From the NCBI GenBank assembly GCA_029204045.2, contig CM055063.1:44993345-45057344 (forward strand): a DNA stretch of 64,000 bases, written 5' to 3'. The number at the start of each line of letters is the position of its first letter. Within the stretch, counting starts at the first letter, position 1. The notes beneath the pieces are model-generated. The model made no database searches and was not told the origin of the DNA. It saw only the letters and a list, made by a program, of their open reading frames with translations. Shown here piece by piece: positions 53,396 through 63,108 of this stretch. This DNA comes from Tillandsia leiboldiana (taxonomy: Eukaryota > Streptophyta > Magnoliopsida > Poales > Bromeliaceae). The translations under genes were made by a program, and so were the position numbers.

Positions 53396-54961
53396 CTAAC
53401 CCACTCCCATGCAAAGATGCTGATGCAGATGCTCAACTAATAATGCAGAAGGATGCAGCGGTAATGAAATGCTCAACTCAGCTAACTGAAATAAAATCAT
53501 ACCTGCCACGGCATGATCCGCTGCCGGGGTGTCCTCCACCAGGGCTGCATAAACCCGTCCACTGGGTGCTGCAGGTCGTCGTCCCGTCTGTCCCGACGTC
53601 ATGGCCCACTCTGTCTGCTGGTGTGCCGGAGGGGTTCCCGCTGCATGGATGGGCAAGGGGGGTGCTGTCGCAATCGGCCGCACTGACAAAATGGCCTGGG
53701 GGCAAGCTGCGCGGAAATGTCCCAACTCTCCACAGAGGAAACACCGCCCCTGTCTCTGATCACACTGTGACGGTGGATGAGGCCCGCCACAAATGACACA
53801 CCGCTCCTGTCGCTGCTGCCGATACTGCCGCTGCTGCGGAGGCCCACCAGATCTTTGGCGCCTACGAAACCCACGACCCTCTGGATGAGATCGTGGAGGT
53901 CTCGGAGGTCCCTGCCGGCTCATCTGACCCTCATCCTCCAGTGCTGGGCGCTTCGCCCCCGAAATCACTGCGGGAGCTGGGACCACATCGACCATAACCG
54001 CCTCTCCGTGCTCCACATATAAAGCCTGCTCCATCGAAGCCTCTAAAGTCTGCAATCTGTGGGAGCGAACAAGCTGATAAATGTCCCGGCGCAGCCCCCG
54101 CTCAAACATGTAGATCCGGTGAGACTTGTCCCTGGCCACGTGAGGCATACTAGCCAACAGCTGATTGAATTCGGCTATGTACGCATTCACAGGCCGATCT
54201 CCCTGGCGGAGATTTCTCAGCTGCTCCTCCAATCTCTGGCGAACACTCTCAGGAAAGAAGGCCCCTAGAAGAAGTCTGCGGAACTCCGCCCAAGGAAGAA
54301 TCTGCGTCCCAGGCGGACCAGCAGGCCGCACACGCCACCACCAAGCCTCGGCGTTGCTTTCCAAGAAGTGTGTAGCCAAGAAGACCCAAAATCGATCCTC
54401 AACGAACAAACTCTCAAAATGGCGCTCCATGGCCGTGATCCAAGACTCTGCCTCCCACGGCTCAGTACTCATACCAGAAAAACGGGGTGGATCAAACCGG
54501 CGGAACCTCATCAACAGATCCACCACCGCACTCTGCTCAGCCAAAGTCAAAGGTCCCACCGACCCAGGCGGTGGTATGCTAGAAACCGGCTCGACAGGAA
54601 TAGCCGGCGCTGACGGGACCACAGGGGGCGCCACAGCTGGTGAAGAAGGCACAGGCGAACACTCAGGGGGTGCTACCACTGGCTGCGTCCTCTTCTCTAA
54701 AAGAAGCATCATCCGACCAAAGGCCTCCTCCTGGCGCCGAGAAGCCTCCTCCTGGCGCTGAGAAGCCTCCTCCTGGCGCTGTAAACCCTCCTCCTAGCGC
54801 TGAGATGTCTCCTCCTGGCGCCGCACTGCCTCAGACAACTGTGCCACCTGGGCACGGAGCTCCAGAACCTCCCTCTGCTGCCCCTGCCCCGAGTCCTCCT
54901 GCTCGGGCTCATCGGAGGGGAAAGGCTGGGAACGCATATGCACCCTGCGTCGGGGAGGCAT
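53396..54961 (-). pseudogene. gag: gag polyprotein of element 6, one in-frame amber codon
   Basis: Start ATG at 54961 (MPPRRRVHMRSQ), 522 codons to 53396. TAG at 54794-54796 interrupts a heptad-repeat coiled coil (ELRAQVAQLSEAVRRQEE, then repeated RQEEASQ units); CAG to TAG explains it. Downstream the frame is fully open: gag core (WEAESWITAMERHFESLF, LPWAEFRRLLLGAFFPESV, YIAEFNQLLASMPHVARD), a basic Arg/Gln-rich linker and two zinc knuckles, CVICGGPHPPSQC and CFLCGELGHFRAAC. It ends after GRVYAALVED with an unrelated short tail in place of protease. An internal ATG (54712 or 54709) could still start a 438-residue product with core and knuckles, so it may retain some function. Confidence 0.88.
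54724..54830 (-). repeat. 21-bp tandem repeat encoding gag coiled-coil heptads
   Basis: Five units of (plus strand) GCCTCCTCCTGGCGCTGAGAA with changes. Since 21 bp equals seven codons, each unit adds one heptad (RQEEASQ) to the coiled coil. The amber codon is in the fourth unit. Confidence 0.85.
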
Positions 54962-55013
54962 CGTGCCTACCTGCAACACACAAGCAACCATCAGGACAGT
55001 ACCAAACAACACT

Positions 55014-55033
55014 CGACCCAATCAAGCGAAAGT
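55014..55033 (-). promoter_or_regulatory. Conserved 20-mer downstream of the leader hairpin (element 6)
   Basis: Minus strand ACTTTCGCTTGATTGGGTCG, as at 3638, 12341 and 16995. Confidence 0.6.
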
Positions 55034-55059
55034 CTAGGACATGTCATCCATTCCCTAGC

Positions 55060-55085
55060 ATTATGTTGTCTGCAGCCAACATAAT
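55060..55085 (-). other. Leader hairpin with palindromic loop (element 6)
   Basis: Minus strand ATTATGTTG, loop G-CTGCAG-A, CAACATAAT; 9-bp perfect stem, 177 nt from the LTR boundary. Confidence 0.75.
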
Positions 55086-55240
55086 CGCTTAGGAGAATAA
55101 ACATGCCAGTCACTCATCCCACCCCTTGGGAGAGTATCAAACTCAATCAGGACTCTCGCTAACAGTCACGACTCTCACGTAGTCATCCTAATGTCCAACC
55201 ACAAGCCTAGGGTTTCTAAGTCCACAATGACCTACAACCT

Positions 55241-55261
55241 AGGCTCTGATACCACCTAATC
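55241..55261 (-). other. Primer-binding site, element 6
   Basis: Minus strand GATTAGG followed by TGGTATCAGAGCC; complementary to initiator tRNA-Met. Confidence 0.94.
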
Positions 55262-58200
55262 TGTCACGCCCCGGCGTCGAAACTGCGACCCAGGCTCGCC
55301 AACAGATCCGCCGCCCATACGGGAAGCCCCGTATAGACGAAGCGACTAACCTGCAAAAGATCAACTATGCTATACAAATATCAGAGCTGAAAGAAAACTG
55401 CTAGAAATAAAACAATATACAACCCAAGACCTCACCAAAATACAACAGTCTCTCGAGCAGTAGAAAATAAATACAACTCTATATCTCACTACAAAGTTCT
55501 CTCAACATGAACTCTCAAAAGTAATAAGGGTACATCTACTCTCTGGACGATGACTGGTAGGGAACTATCTCGCGACTCCCTTACCTCGATCAGAAGAAGC
55601 AGCAACAGGTGCGGCAGGAACTGGAGCAGAAGAAAAAGTCCCTGGGGAAAAACACCACGACGGGTGTGAGAACTACGTCCCAAGTAGTTCTCAGTGGGTG
55701 CCGCCAACAAGCCCGACGGTCTGCCCACTAAGTCTACTAGAGGCATAAAGTAACAATATAATACTGAAATGAAATGGCTGGAAAAGTAACTCTACCGCTA
55801 CTATGCCTCTATCTAGATGCTCAAGAAAAAGGAACAGATGGAACATGATGCATCTACTAATACCCACAGTAAACTCACCAAATCTAAACTGACTGCCTCA
55901 AGGGTCCAGTCAAACCTGCGCCCACCTACTGCGGCACATCCTCAACAGGATGGGTCTACCGTAGGGTGTCCGTGGCTGCCACTAACTGGTCCAGTCAGAG
56001 GGACGGCGTCGACAAGTCGCGATAGCAAGTAACAGGCCCAACTCCGGAGTGGCTCTCGAGGGGAGCGACCCCACCGAGGAAAGTATCCGCGTATCTCTGT
56101 CGAGCTCAAATATGGCTCATGCAGGCTATAGTCCAAACCACGATCAACAAGATCGACCAACAACACCAACTCTCAACCACAGGCTGGAAAACCACACAGC
56201 TGGGGCCACCGTCCACCAGACGGCTCCCACAACAGAACACCAAACTCACAGGAAAGACCGACACCATAAGGGTTCGGAAACCCGATAGACCGGTGCTAAG
56301 AACCCTATCAGACAAGAACAGACTCTAGGCTCCGCCTATCGAAGTTCCCGATCCCCTTATAGTTCGGGAAAGCAAAACCTCGGCACGACACGCAGAAAAC
56401 ACCAACAGGGCCCGAAAGTCCCGGGAGACCTACACCTACAACCCTATCAAACAAGAACAGGCTCCAGGCTCGGCCCCCGTGGCTTTCGTCCCGACAAAGG
56501 AACGGCCCCTAGAACCCAGATCACTCGAATCCTTTCGAGTGGGGAGATTTACAAGAAAAGGTGACATTTGTTATTGAAGATCATTTGATCTAGAAGAAAT
56601 CCATATTTAATGATTTTAGTTCTCTTTAGAAAAACAGTTAGAAAAATAAGTGTTTTACCCAAGCCCCGAAGGGCTGATGCCTTTGTCCAATCAAACAAGA
56701 ACAGACTCCAGCGGCCCTTCGATGCTTGGAAGAAAACATTGGTAGACTAAAAATCATGTGTATGTCGAAAAGGGTTCTGGGTTCTAGGTCCGGCTATCAC
56801 TAGAAAACCACCGCCACTAACACAGTGGCGACAACCCCAATAGGGGAAAACCAGATCTCCCGGGTCCACCGTTTACCCCAAACGGTTCCCGGTACAGACA
56901 AGCGAACCACTGCATCTACCAGACTCCACTCTGCTCCCAAGCACGAGTGCAAATGCATCCCACACTAAAGAAGTCCCGACCGCTCGGCCCACTACCCGGG
57001 CGAGGATAACACTAAGTCCAGGAATGAAACATAAAGTGTGGATGTCTAAACATAAATAACCCTAGCCCAAGTGAGGGTTTTCTACTGGTCTGGTTACACA
57101 TGCAACATATGACGGGGGTGCTAGGTCAGGTTCAACATAACAAATATTTAACATGACCGTAGGAAGCAAGAGATCACAAGATCGACAGATAAAACAAGGA
57201 ACAACAATTCCTACACTCTAGCATGCTACCCAAGTCCAATCACTATCATGCATGATTCTATATCAATAGAATTAGAGTACAGTCCATAGATCTTGAAAGC
57301 AAGCCACCCACCTGAAAACGCTAACTGTCCGGAGTCATACAGCTGAGAAAACCAATAAAAATAACAACTCTACGTCCGACAGGTCCAGCACAGTCCACAA
57401 TCCCTCCTGGGTACAACATAAGGCTAGAGTTATACTTTAATTCCAAAATCTGCCAAGAATTACAACACTAAAAATACAGCCGCAAAGTTGCGATTATTTC
57501 ACCTGCTAAATGTGCTCAAAAAATTCCAAATAAAATATCCCTGCGATCCTCGTGTCGATAGCTTCGAAACAAGTACCTGCACACTCAATTCCGAGCACCG
57601 TAGGCCAAGTTACAAATTCCATAGTATCGGTGCGCGAAATCCCAAAACCATCCAACTGTAAACTCTTGTACAGATAAAAGGAAAAGTGTATACCTTCGGG
57701 AAAGTCTCCAAAAATTCCAAGAAAAATTCACGATGATCCTCGCGTCGAGTAGATGAAAAAAGTCTATAAGCACGTCTTGATCCGAGACTCGTGCGCGGAG
57801 ATCTCCTCAAAAGAAGGTGCTGCCCTCACCAAAATCTCACAGCAAAAAGGGTCCCAATGAGCACGAGAAAACACATCGAAAAACGCGAAATCTGAAAATG
57901 TGCGAGGAAGCCAAAATCGTAGCCTCACCTGTTACGAATCCAGCAGCGAAGAAATCGCCCGAAAAGATGGTCGGAGTAGGTCGGGGGAGCTCGTACACCG
58001 AAGAGCGATGGAAGAAACACCGAAGAAAGAGCGTCGCGCCGCGCCAAGAAAATGAGAATCTCGAAAAGCGTGCCCCAAAAAATCCCCAAACTCTGCAGAT
58101 GGAAGCTTCACAGAGTGAGGATCAACTTTGGTAAAGGGCTCTTGGCGGTTTGAAGCTCGGAAGTGCAAAAAGGTTGAAGAAGAAGAGGGCTCGGGCTTTA

Positions 58201-59216
58201 AATAGGCCCCAAAAAAACAATCGAAGAAATCCCCAAAAGGTCCCCACTTTCGGGCGCACTAGAAGTTTCGGGCGCCCGAATCCGGGCGCAGAGGCGGGTT
58301 ACTGTAGCCGCCCGGAAAAATTTGGTGCCGCCACGTCACCCGCACAGCAAACAGCTGTGCGGGGCGCGCCGGGAGTGGCCACGTGGCACTCCCGGTGACC
58401 GACACGTGTCCCGCACAGCAAACAGCTGTGCGGGGCGCGTGTGGTGCCGCCGCGTGGCACCTACCCGGTCAAACCGGGTAGGTGGCGCCCGCCAGTGGCA
58501 GGGCGACACGTGGCCCTGCCACTGTCGCGGTCACACGTGCGGGCAGGCGCCGCACTGGCCTCCTGCCTCGCACGCGCCCCGAGGCGCCCGACCGCGACCC
58601 GGTGCACCGCGCCTCGTGAACCCGCGAATGGCGTGACGACACGTGTCCTGTGCACCCGGTCCACGCACCCAATTCAGGTTCCGTGGACCGCGCCGCGTGC
58701 ACCGACCAACCGGGGGATGGCACTTGTCCCCCCGCCCCGGTCCATGCACCGCCGCGCAAAAACTGTGGACCGCGCCTCACGAGCCCGCCAATCAGGCGGC
58801 GCCACGTGTCCATGCGCCGGGTCCGTGCACCCAGCCGCTCCCCTCTGTGGACCGAGCGCTGCGGACCGGCCCAATCATAAGCCGCCACGTGGCAGCCGGC
58901 GGTCCACGGCCCCTCCCATGCACCGAAATTCAGCGAAAACTTCTGGGGGTCCGTTTTTGGGCATCCGGACTCCAAATTTAACAAGCAAACAGCCGTTTTC
59001 AAGCGTTTTTCCACGCTGAATCCAAATCCAACCTCTGATTGGCCCAAAACAAAACCGAAACTTCGACAAATGCAGCCGAAGGCCAATCCGGCTGTAGATA
59101 TCACACAGGGTCCATCTGTGGCATCCCTTTGATGCACTATGGACCAGATACACCAACACTAGGTGTTCTACACCACGGTTCATGGGAGAAGCCACATGGG
59201 GATCAGGGTCACCACA
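55262..59216 (-). repeat. Element 6, 5' LTR (3955 bp)
   Basis: Matches 48724-52670 nearly base for base, with a few indels (for example an 8-base difference near 58406) and scattered substitutions. Same ends, palindrome (58266-58280) and TATA-like sequence (about 58195-58203). Confidence 0.95.
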
Positions 59217-59221
59217 TCGGC
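59217..59221 (+). other. Target-site duplication TCGGC, right (element 6)
   Basis: Matches 48719-48723; element 5 gag resumes on both sides in a continuous frame. Confidence 0.95.
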
Positions 59222-59615
59222 CCTCCTGCCGGTGCACTCCGAGGTCCCGACTGTGGCCTCCACCGCTTGGGGGGTCGGCTTCCACTAGAAGAGCCTCCCC
59301 CGGAGTATTGCTGCGGTCGCTTCCTTTCCTCATGGTGCGCCGGGCCCTCCCTCCTGGCGCGAGTAACGGCGAACCCGATCTCCACCACCGTGGCCCTGTC
59401 GACCACTTTCTGAAAAGTGTGCAAATCAGCTGCTTGCACCACTTGGAAAATGTCACTCCGCAATCCATCCACAAAGAGTTGCGCCTTATGGGACTCGTCC
59501 CTTATCACGAAAGGGACGCAGTTGGCTAGTCGTACAAATTCGCGCTGATATGCCATCACTGTCTTACTCCCCTGCTGGATGTGGTTCAGGTCATCCTCCA
59601 ACTTCTTTTTAACGC
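59222..59615 (-). pseudogene. gag: gag fragment of element 5
   Basis: About 130 codons of the C-terminal gag core (EDDLNHIQQGSKTVMAYQREF, LANCVPFVIRDE, GLRSDIFQVVQAADLHTF) and a Gly/Ser/Arg-rich linker. On the left the same frame continues past element 6 into the zinc knuckles at 48718. On the right it is cut within KKKLEDDL-type sequence by element 7 at 59616. The gag N-terminus must lie beyond the window. Confidence 0.92.
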
Positions 59616-59992
59616 TGTACTGATCCGGCCCTTAGGGGTATTTTTGACCCACATATAGTAATTTAAGCCTTTAAGGGAAATAAAATTATTCAATTCTTAA
59701 AAGTTGGCCGGTGTGTGGTGCTGGTATTTTTCTGTGATAGAGCGCGAAAAAAGAAGGCCGACGGTGCGATCGGATCTGAAATGCGATACCAGGATCTCCC
59801 GGAACGGAATTCCTAGTGATACGGTGATTAGTCATGCATCGGAATCCGTGCAAAATATCTTGCACCCGTTAGAGATAAGGTGGGTTATCTCGTGGGGGAT
59901 AATTAATTAGTTAATTAATTATCCGATGATGGAAAATAAAATTCTCTTACGTAAGAATTAAAGAGGAAATTAATTAAAGATATAATACGAGC

Positions 59993-60000
59993 TATATAAG
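59993..60000 (+). promoter_or_regulatory. TATA box, element 7 LTR
   Basis: TATATAAG within GAGCTATATAAGGGATCC. Confidence 0.75.
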
Positions 60001-60392
60001 GGATCCCGATTATCGGAAAGAAAAGAAAAGAAAAGAAAAATAAAAACCCTAATCGGTGAGAAGAGAAAAAGAAAAGAAAAGACGGAACCCTAGCAGGAAG
60101 AAAGGGAAAGGAGAAAGAGAAGGAGCCCGATCTTCCCGGACTTCGAACCGAAGGCAAGAACGCGACCGGACAACCTTCCCGTCGATCTTCGGTTAGTAAA
60201 ATAATTGATACAAATTATTTGGGATTTTTCCGTCGACCTTTTTGTTTGAGTTCTTGGGTTTCTCCGTCGCCGTCGCCGTCATCGTCGCCATGCTAGGGCA
60301 CGGAACGGACGGCGGAGGCGCGCGGTGCCGCTAGGGCATCGCGCGGGGGGGAAGTCGCGGACGGCCACCGTCGCCGCAAGCGGCGACGGGAC

Positions 60393-60860
60393 CGCGCGGG
60401 CACCGCATGGGCGCCGCGCGGCTACCGCACGGACGGCATCCATGCGGACCCGCAACCGCGCGGGCACCGCATGGGCGCCGCGCGGCCACCGCACGGACGG
60501 CACCCATGCGGGCCCGCAACCGCGCGGGCACCGCATGGGCGCCGCGCGGCTACCGCGCGGGCGGCACCCACGCGGACCCGCAACCGCGCGGGCACCGCAT
60601 GGGCGCCGCGCGGCTACCGCACGGGCGGCACCCACGCGGACCCGCAACCGCGCGGGCACCGCATGGGCGCCGCGCGGCTACCGCGCGGGCGGCACCCACG
60701 CAGACCCGCAACCGCGCGGGCACCGCATGGGCACCGCGCGGCTACCGCGCGGGCGGCACCCACGCGGACCCGCAACCGCGCGGGCACCGCATGGGCGCCG
60801 CGCGGCTGCCGCGCGGGCGGCACCCACGAGGACCCGCAACCGCGCGGGCACCGCGCCGCG
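60393..60860 (+). repeat. 64-bp GC-rich tandem array, about seven units
   Basis: CACCGCATGGGCGCCGCGCG recurs at 60401, 60465, 60529, 60593, 60657, 60721 (one change) and 60785, exactly 64 bp apart, with a truncated unit at 60849. Since 64 is not a multiple of three, each of the three forward frames cycles through the same three peptides, which yields long Arg/Ala/Gly-rich ORFs on both strands. These are not genes. Confidence 0.95.
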
Positions 60861-62272
60861 TGGGCGTCGCCGCGGAGACACGCCGCGCGGTTCCGAACCG
60901 CGCGGGGCTCCGGCGGACGACGACGGCGGCGCGGGATTTCCGGTTTCGTCAACCCGGACGGTGTTGGACTTTTCCGTCGAAAAGAGTAAATTGGGTCTTT
61001 TGTTTCGGGATGTCAGTACACGTTTTTGACTATAGTTATCCTTACGGACTTTCTTTAGGTCCAGGAGCGCAGCGGGGGTGCGCGAAGGATTCAGGTGTTC
61101 CGTTTTCTCTTCAACAAGGTGGGTACGGTCGCGATAAGTGCAACAAGTGCAGTAAGTGCATCTATCATCATTAAAGTGCTCTTAATTTGTCTAACAAAGT
61201 AGATGAACAGTTTAACCTTTTGCATAATTGTATTTTATCTAACAATTGAAGCGGCTACGGTCGCGGTGCTCAATACACGCCGATCTCGGCAAATCCGTTT
61301 CGGATGCTGCACGTACACAGGCGGATTGGCCTCCGCACGGGTGTACTTTTCCGGAGAAGTTGTCTTTTTGACCCGTGTGCCCCACGAAAGTATAGGTGCG
61401 AGTGGGGACCCCTTCACGACAGCTATAGGTGCCGCACTAGCTCCGTGAAGAGGTTAAAAGAATCAAAAAGGTGTTTGCGCACGAGGGGAGACTTTAGTCT
61501 CCCCGACAGGTACTCTGGGGTTGGTGCCCAACTTAATTGGTAAATCTGGGGTTGGTGCCCAGCTTAATTTTGTGCCGGATTTTAGCGAAAGGTTTCGGTG
61601 TATTTGGTTTGCTCCTTATTCCTTATTGTTATTAGACATCTACTTTGTTTGTCACTGACTTTACCCACTCCGTGACAGGTGTTACGAGGTGCGTTAGCCG
61701 GGAGGGCGGTGAGACTGCGTCGCGAGGACCGTAGTCAGGATACTCGGGTTTTTATCTCATCTTCCATATGCTTTAATTAGTTCATTTGCTTGTGGAACTT
61801 ACTAGTCGTGGACATGTATTAGATAGCACTGTGGATGAGATGTACCTATGCGTTTTAGTTACTTTCAGTGATGTTTTCTTATGCGGCACGCTTTCAGGAA
61901 AAGCTAAATGATTTCGAAAACGTTTTCTCAAAACGAAGTGCCGTGTGGGCACGGGTTTTGCAACCGCTGGTTTTATCCTTTCCAAACGGTGACGCCGCTT
62001 TTATAACATTAGTTAAATTACTGTACTCTGTTTGACGATGTATGTCTATTGTATGGTTGATGGTTGGTGTATGATGTTGTAAACGAAACGCTTGTTGTAA
62101 ATGAGACGTCGTGCATATACAAAGGAGACTCTGTCCGTGGGCAGAGAGAATTTGTGTATGTGGCGGTCTAGCACGCACCGGGGATGAGGTTTAAGTTACC
62201 TTGTTAAGAAAGAAAAAATAACACACGCAATTTTTCCGCTTGAAAGACTCAAAAACCCCCGGGGGCGTGACA

Positions 62273-62290
62273 GATTAAATGGTATCAGAG
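62273..62290 (+). other. Primer-binding site, element 7
   Basis: GATTAAA followed by TGGTATCAGAG; complementary to initiator tRNA-Met, two mismatches beyond it. Confidence 0.88.
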
Positions 62291-62532
62291 AAAAACAACC
62301 ATAACCATAGTAGACGTGATCCACATCCACAGTGTAAGGTACCACAAGCAAATGGGACATGAGATAACCAACGTCTAGGTGCGTAGTACGTGAGAGTACG
62401 GGAAAAAGGGAACGTAATATAGGTGTAATCGTAAGACAGGGTGCTAGGGTTATAACCTTAGGGTTAACGTGGTTTCTTTGTATCACAGCAGACAACGGCC
62501 AGGATCCGGCCACCGAGCGCTAACCATTCTCA
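62291..62532 (+). other. Leader of element 7
   Basis: 240 bp between primer site and gag. I found neither the palindromic-loop hairpin nor the 20-mer of elements 1, 2, 3 and 6. A weaker inverted repeat (CTAGGGTTATAACCTTAG) is near 62442. Confidence 0.55.
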
Positions 62533-63108
62533 ATGGACAGGATGGATCCCGTAGCCGCAGCCAACCGCTTACTCCGCAACCAGCTACGCGACATAGCGGG
62601 GCAAATGCTAACTCTCACTGAGCGCCTAGGCCTACTGACTCAGGATTTCGAGGGTGTCGACCGCACCCAGCGAGACGCCAGGGACGGCGCCTATCGGGGA
62701 ATGCCACCGGCAGGGTTCCCCACTTTTAACGAAGCGGTTATGTTGGCCCGGCGGGCAGAGCAAGAACTGGCCGAGACACGCGCTCGGCAGAGTTATCCCT
62801 ATCCCAGTCCGGCGGAGGACCCTTTCCAGCAGGGCCCGGCACTCAAGTGCCCGAGGACAGAGGGGAACTTTGGAAAGGCGATGAGAGGAGAAATCAAACC
62901 ACAGAGGAAGCCGTGTCCCATATGCAGTGGGGCGAATCAGGTGACTGATTGTCCATGGAGACACGGCCACTGCTACCGATGCGGCAGACCAGGACACGCC
63001 CGCTTCGAGTGCCCACGGAAACCGGGCGCCACCAGGCCTCCGGCACCGCGACCGGAGGGGACAGAGAAGACTGCTACACCCGTTCCGCAAGGGGGCCCCG
63101 CCCCGGAG
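62533..63108 (+). pseudogene. gag: gag of element 7, lacking its core and truncated
   Basis: Open from ATG 62533 (MDRMDPVAAANRLLRNQLRD), with an N-terminal coiled coil (DIAGQMLTLTERLGLLTQDFE). The 100-odd residues of the gag core found in other Gypsy gags are missing: the frame passes from DARDGAYRGMPPAGF straight to the segment normally after the core (TFNEAVMLARRAEQELAET). Two cysteine motifs follow, a degenerate CPICSGANQVTDC and the zinc knuckle CYRCGRPGHARFEC. The frame then runs into the LTR at 63109 and stops at 63156. Without the core it could bind RNA but probably not assemble. An internal deletion in an older copy is the simplest explanation. Confidence 0.8.

Larger units (their letters stand above)
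48724..59216 (-). mobile_element. Element 6: complete gag-only (TR-GAG-like) Gypsy element
   Basis: 3' LTR 48724-52670, interior 52671-55261, 5' LTR 55262-59216; 10,493 bp with TCGGC on both sides. The interior codes only for gag, followed by about 0.7 kb of non-coding DNA, a hairpin and a purine tract. The LTRs are very similar to each other, so it inserted recently, and it landed in the gag of element 5. Primer site, leader hairpin, 20-mer and LTR ends are those of element 2. The interior loses similarity to normal Gypsy coding sequence at the same place as element 2, which points to one non-autonomous lineage. Confidence 0.95.
42404..59615 (-). mobile_element. Element 5: Tekay-like Gypsy (chromovirus), gag interrupted twice
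   Basis: On the minus strand gag (59615-59222, then 48718 onward) leads into protease, reverse transcriptase, RNase H, integrase and a chromodomain-like tail, then hairpin, short purine tract and 3' LTR (44976-42404). The 10.5 kb element 6 sits within gag with a clean TCGGC duplication, and element 7 cuts gag farther upstream, so the 5' LTR and the gag start lie beyond the window. Only two homopolymer-type frameshifts and two Trp-to-stop changes were found in about 3.7 kb of coding sequence. This makes it the only near-autonomous Gypsy here and the best model for the helper of elements 1, 2, 3 and 6, though this copy itself is dead. Confidence 0.9.
59616..62272 (+). repeat. Element 7, 5' LTR (2657 bp)
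   Basis: Begins TGTACTGATCCGG, ends CCCGGGGGCGTGACA. TATA box TATATAAG at 59993-60000. The predicted leader starts with purine-rich sequence (60015-60130), then the 64-bp GC-rich array (60393-60860). The last 200 bp share phrases with the element 5 LTR. Confidence 0.85.
59616..63108 (+). mobile_element. Element 7: Gypsy element, gag with internal loss, truncated
   Basis: 5' LTR 59616-62272 (2657 bp, TGTACTGATCC to GGGGGCGTGACA), primer site, leader and a gag-like ORF that stops at 63109 where another LTR begins. It lies in the gag of element 5. The candidate target sequence AACGC (59611-59615) cannot be checked because the right end is not in the window. The interior before 63109 is only 836 bp. 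Confidence 0.82.

Noticed and set aside
60325..61029. Long Arg/Ala-rich ORFs over the 64-bp array
   Set aside because: A GC-rich unit of 64 bp is free of stops in several frames on both strands, so the ORFs follow from the repeat itself. They resemble no protein.
62310..62345. Kissing-loop hairpin in the element 7 leader (AAGGTACCA flanked by TGT/ACA)
   Set aside because: The stem would be only three pairs and lies at a different distance from the LTR than in elements 1, 2, 3 and 6.
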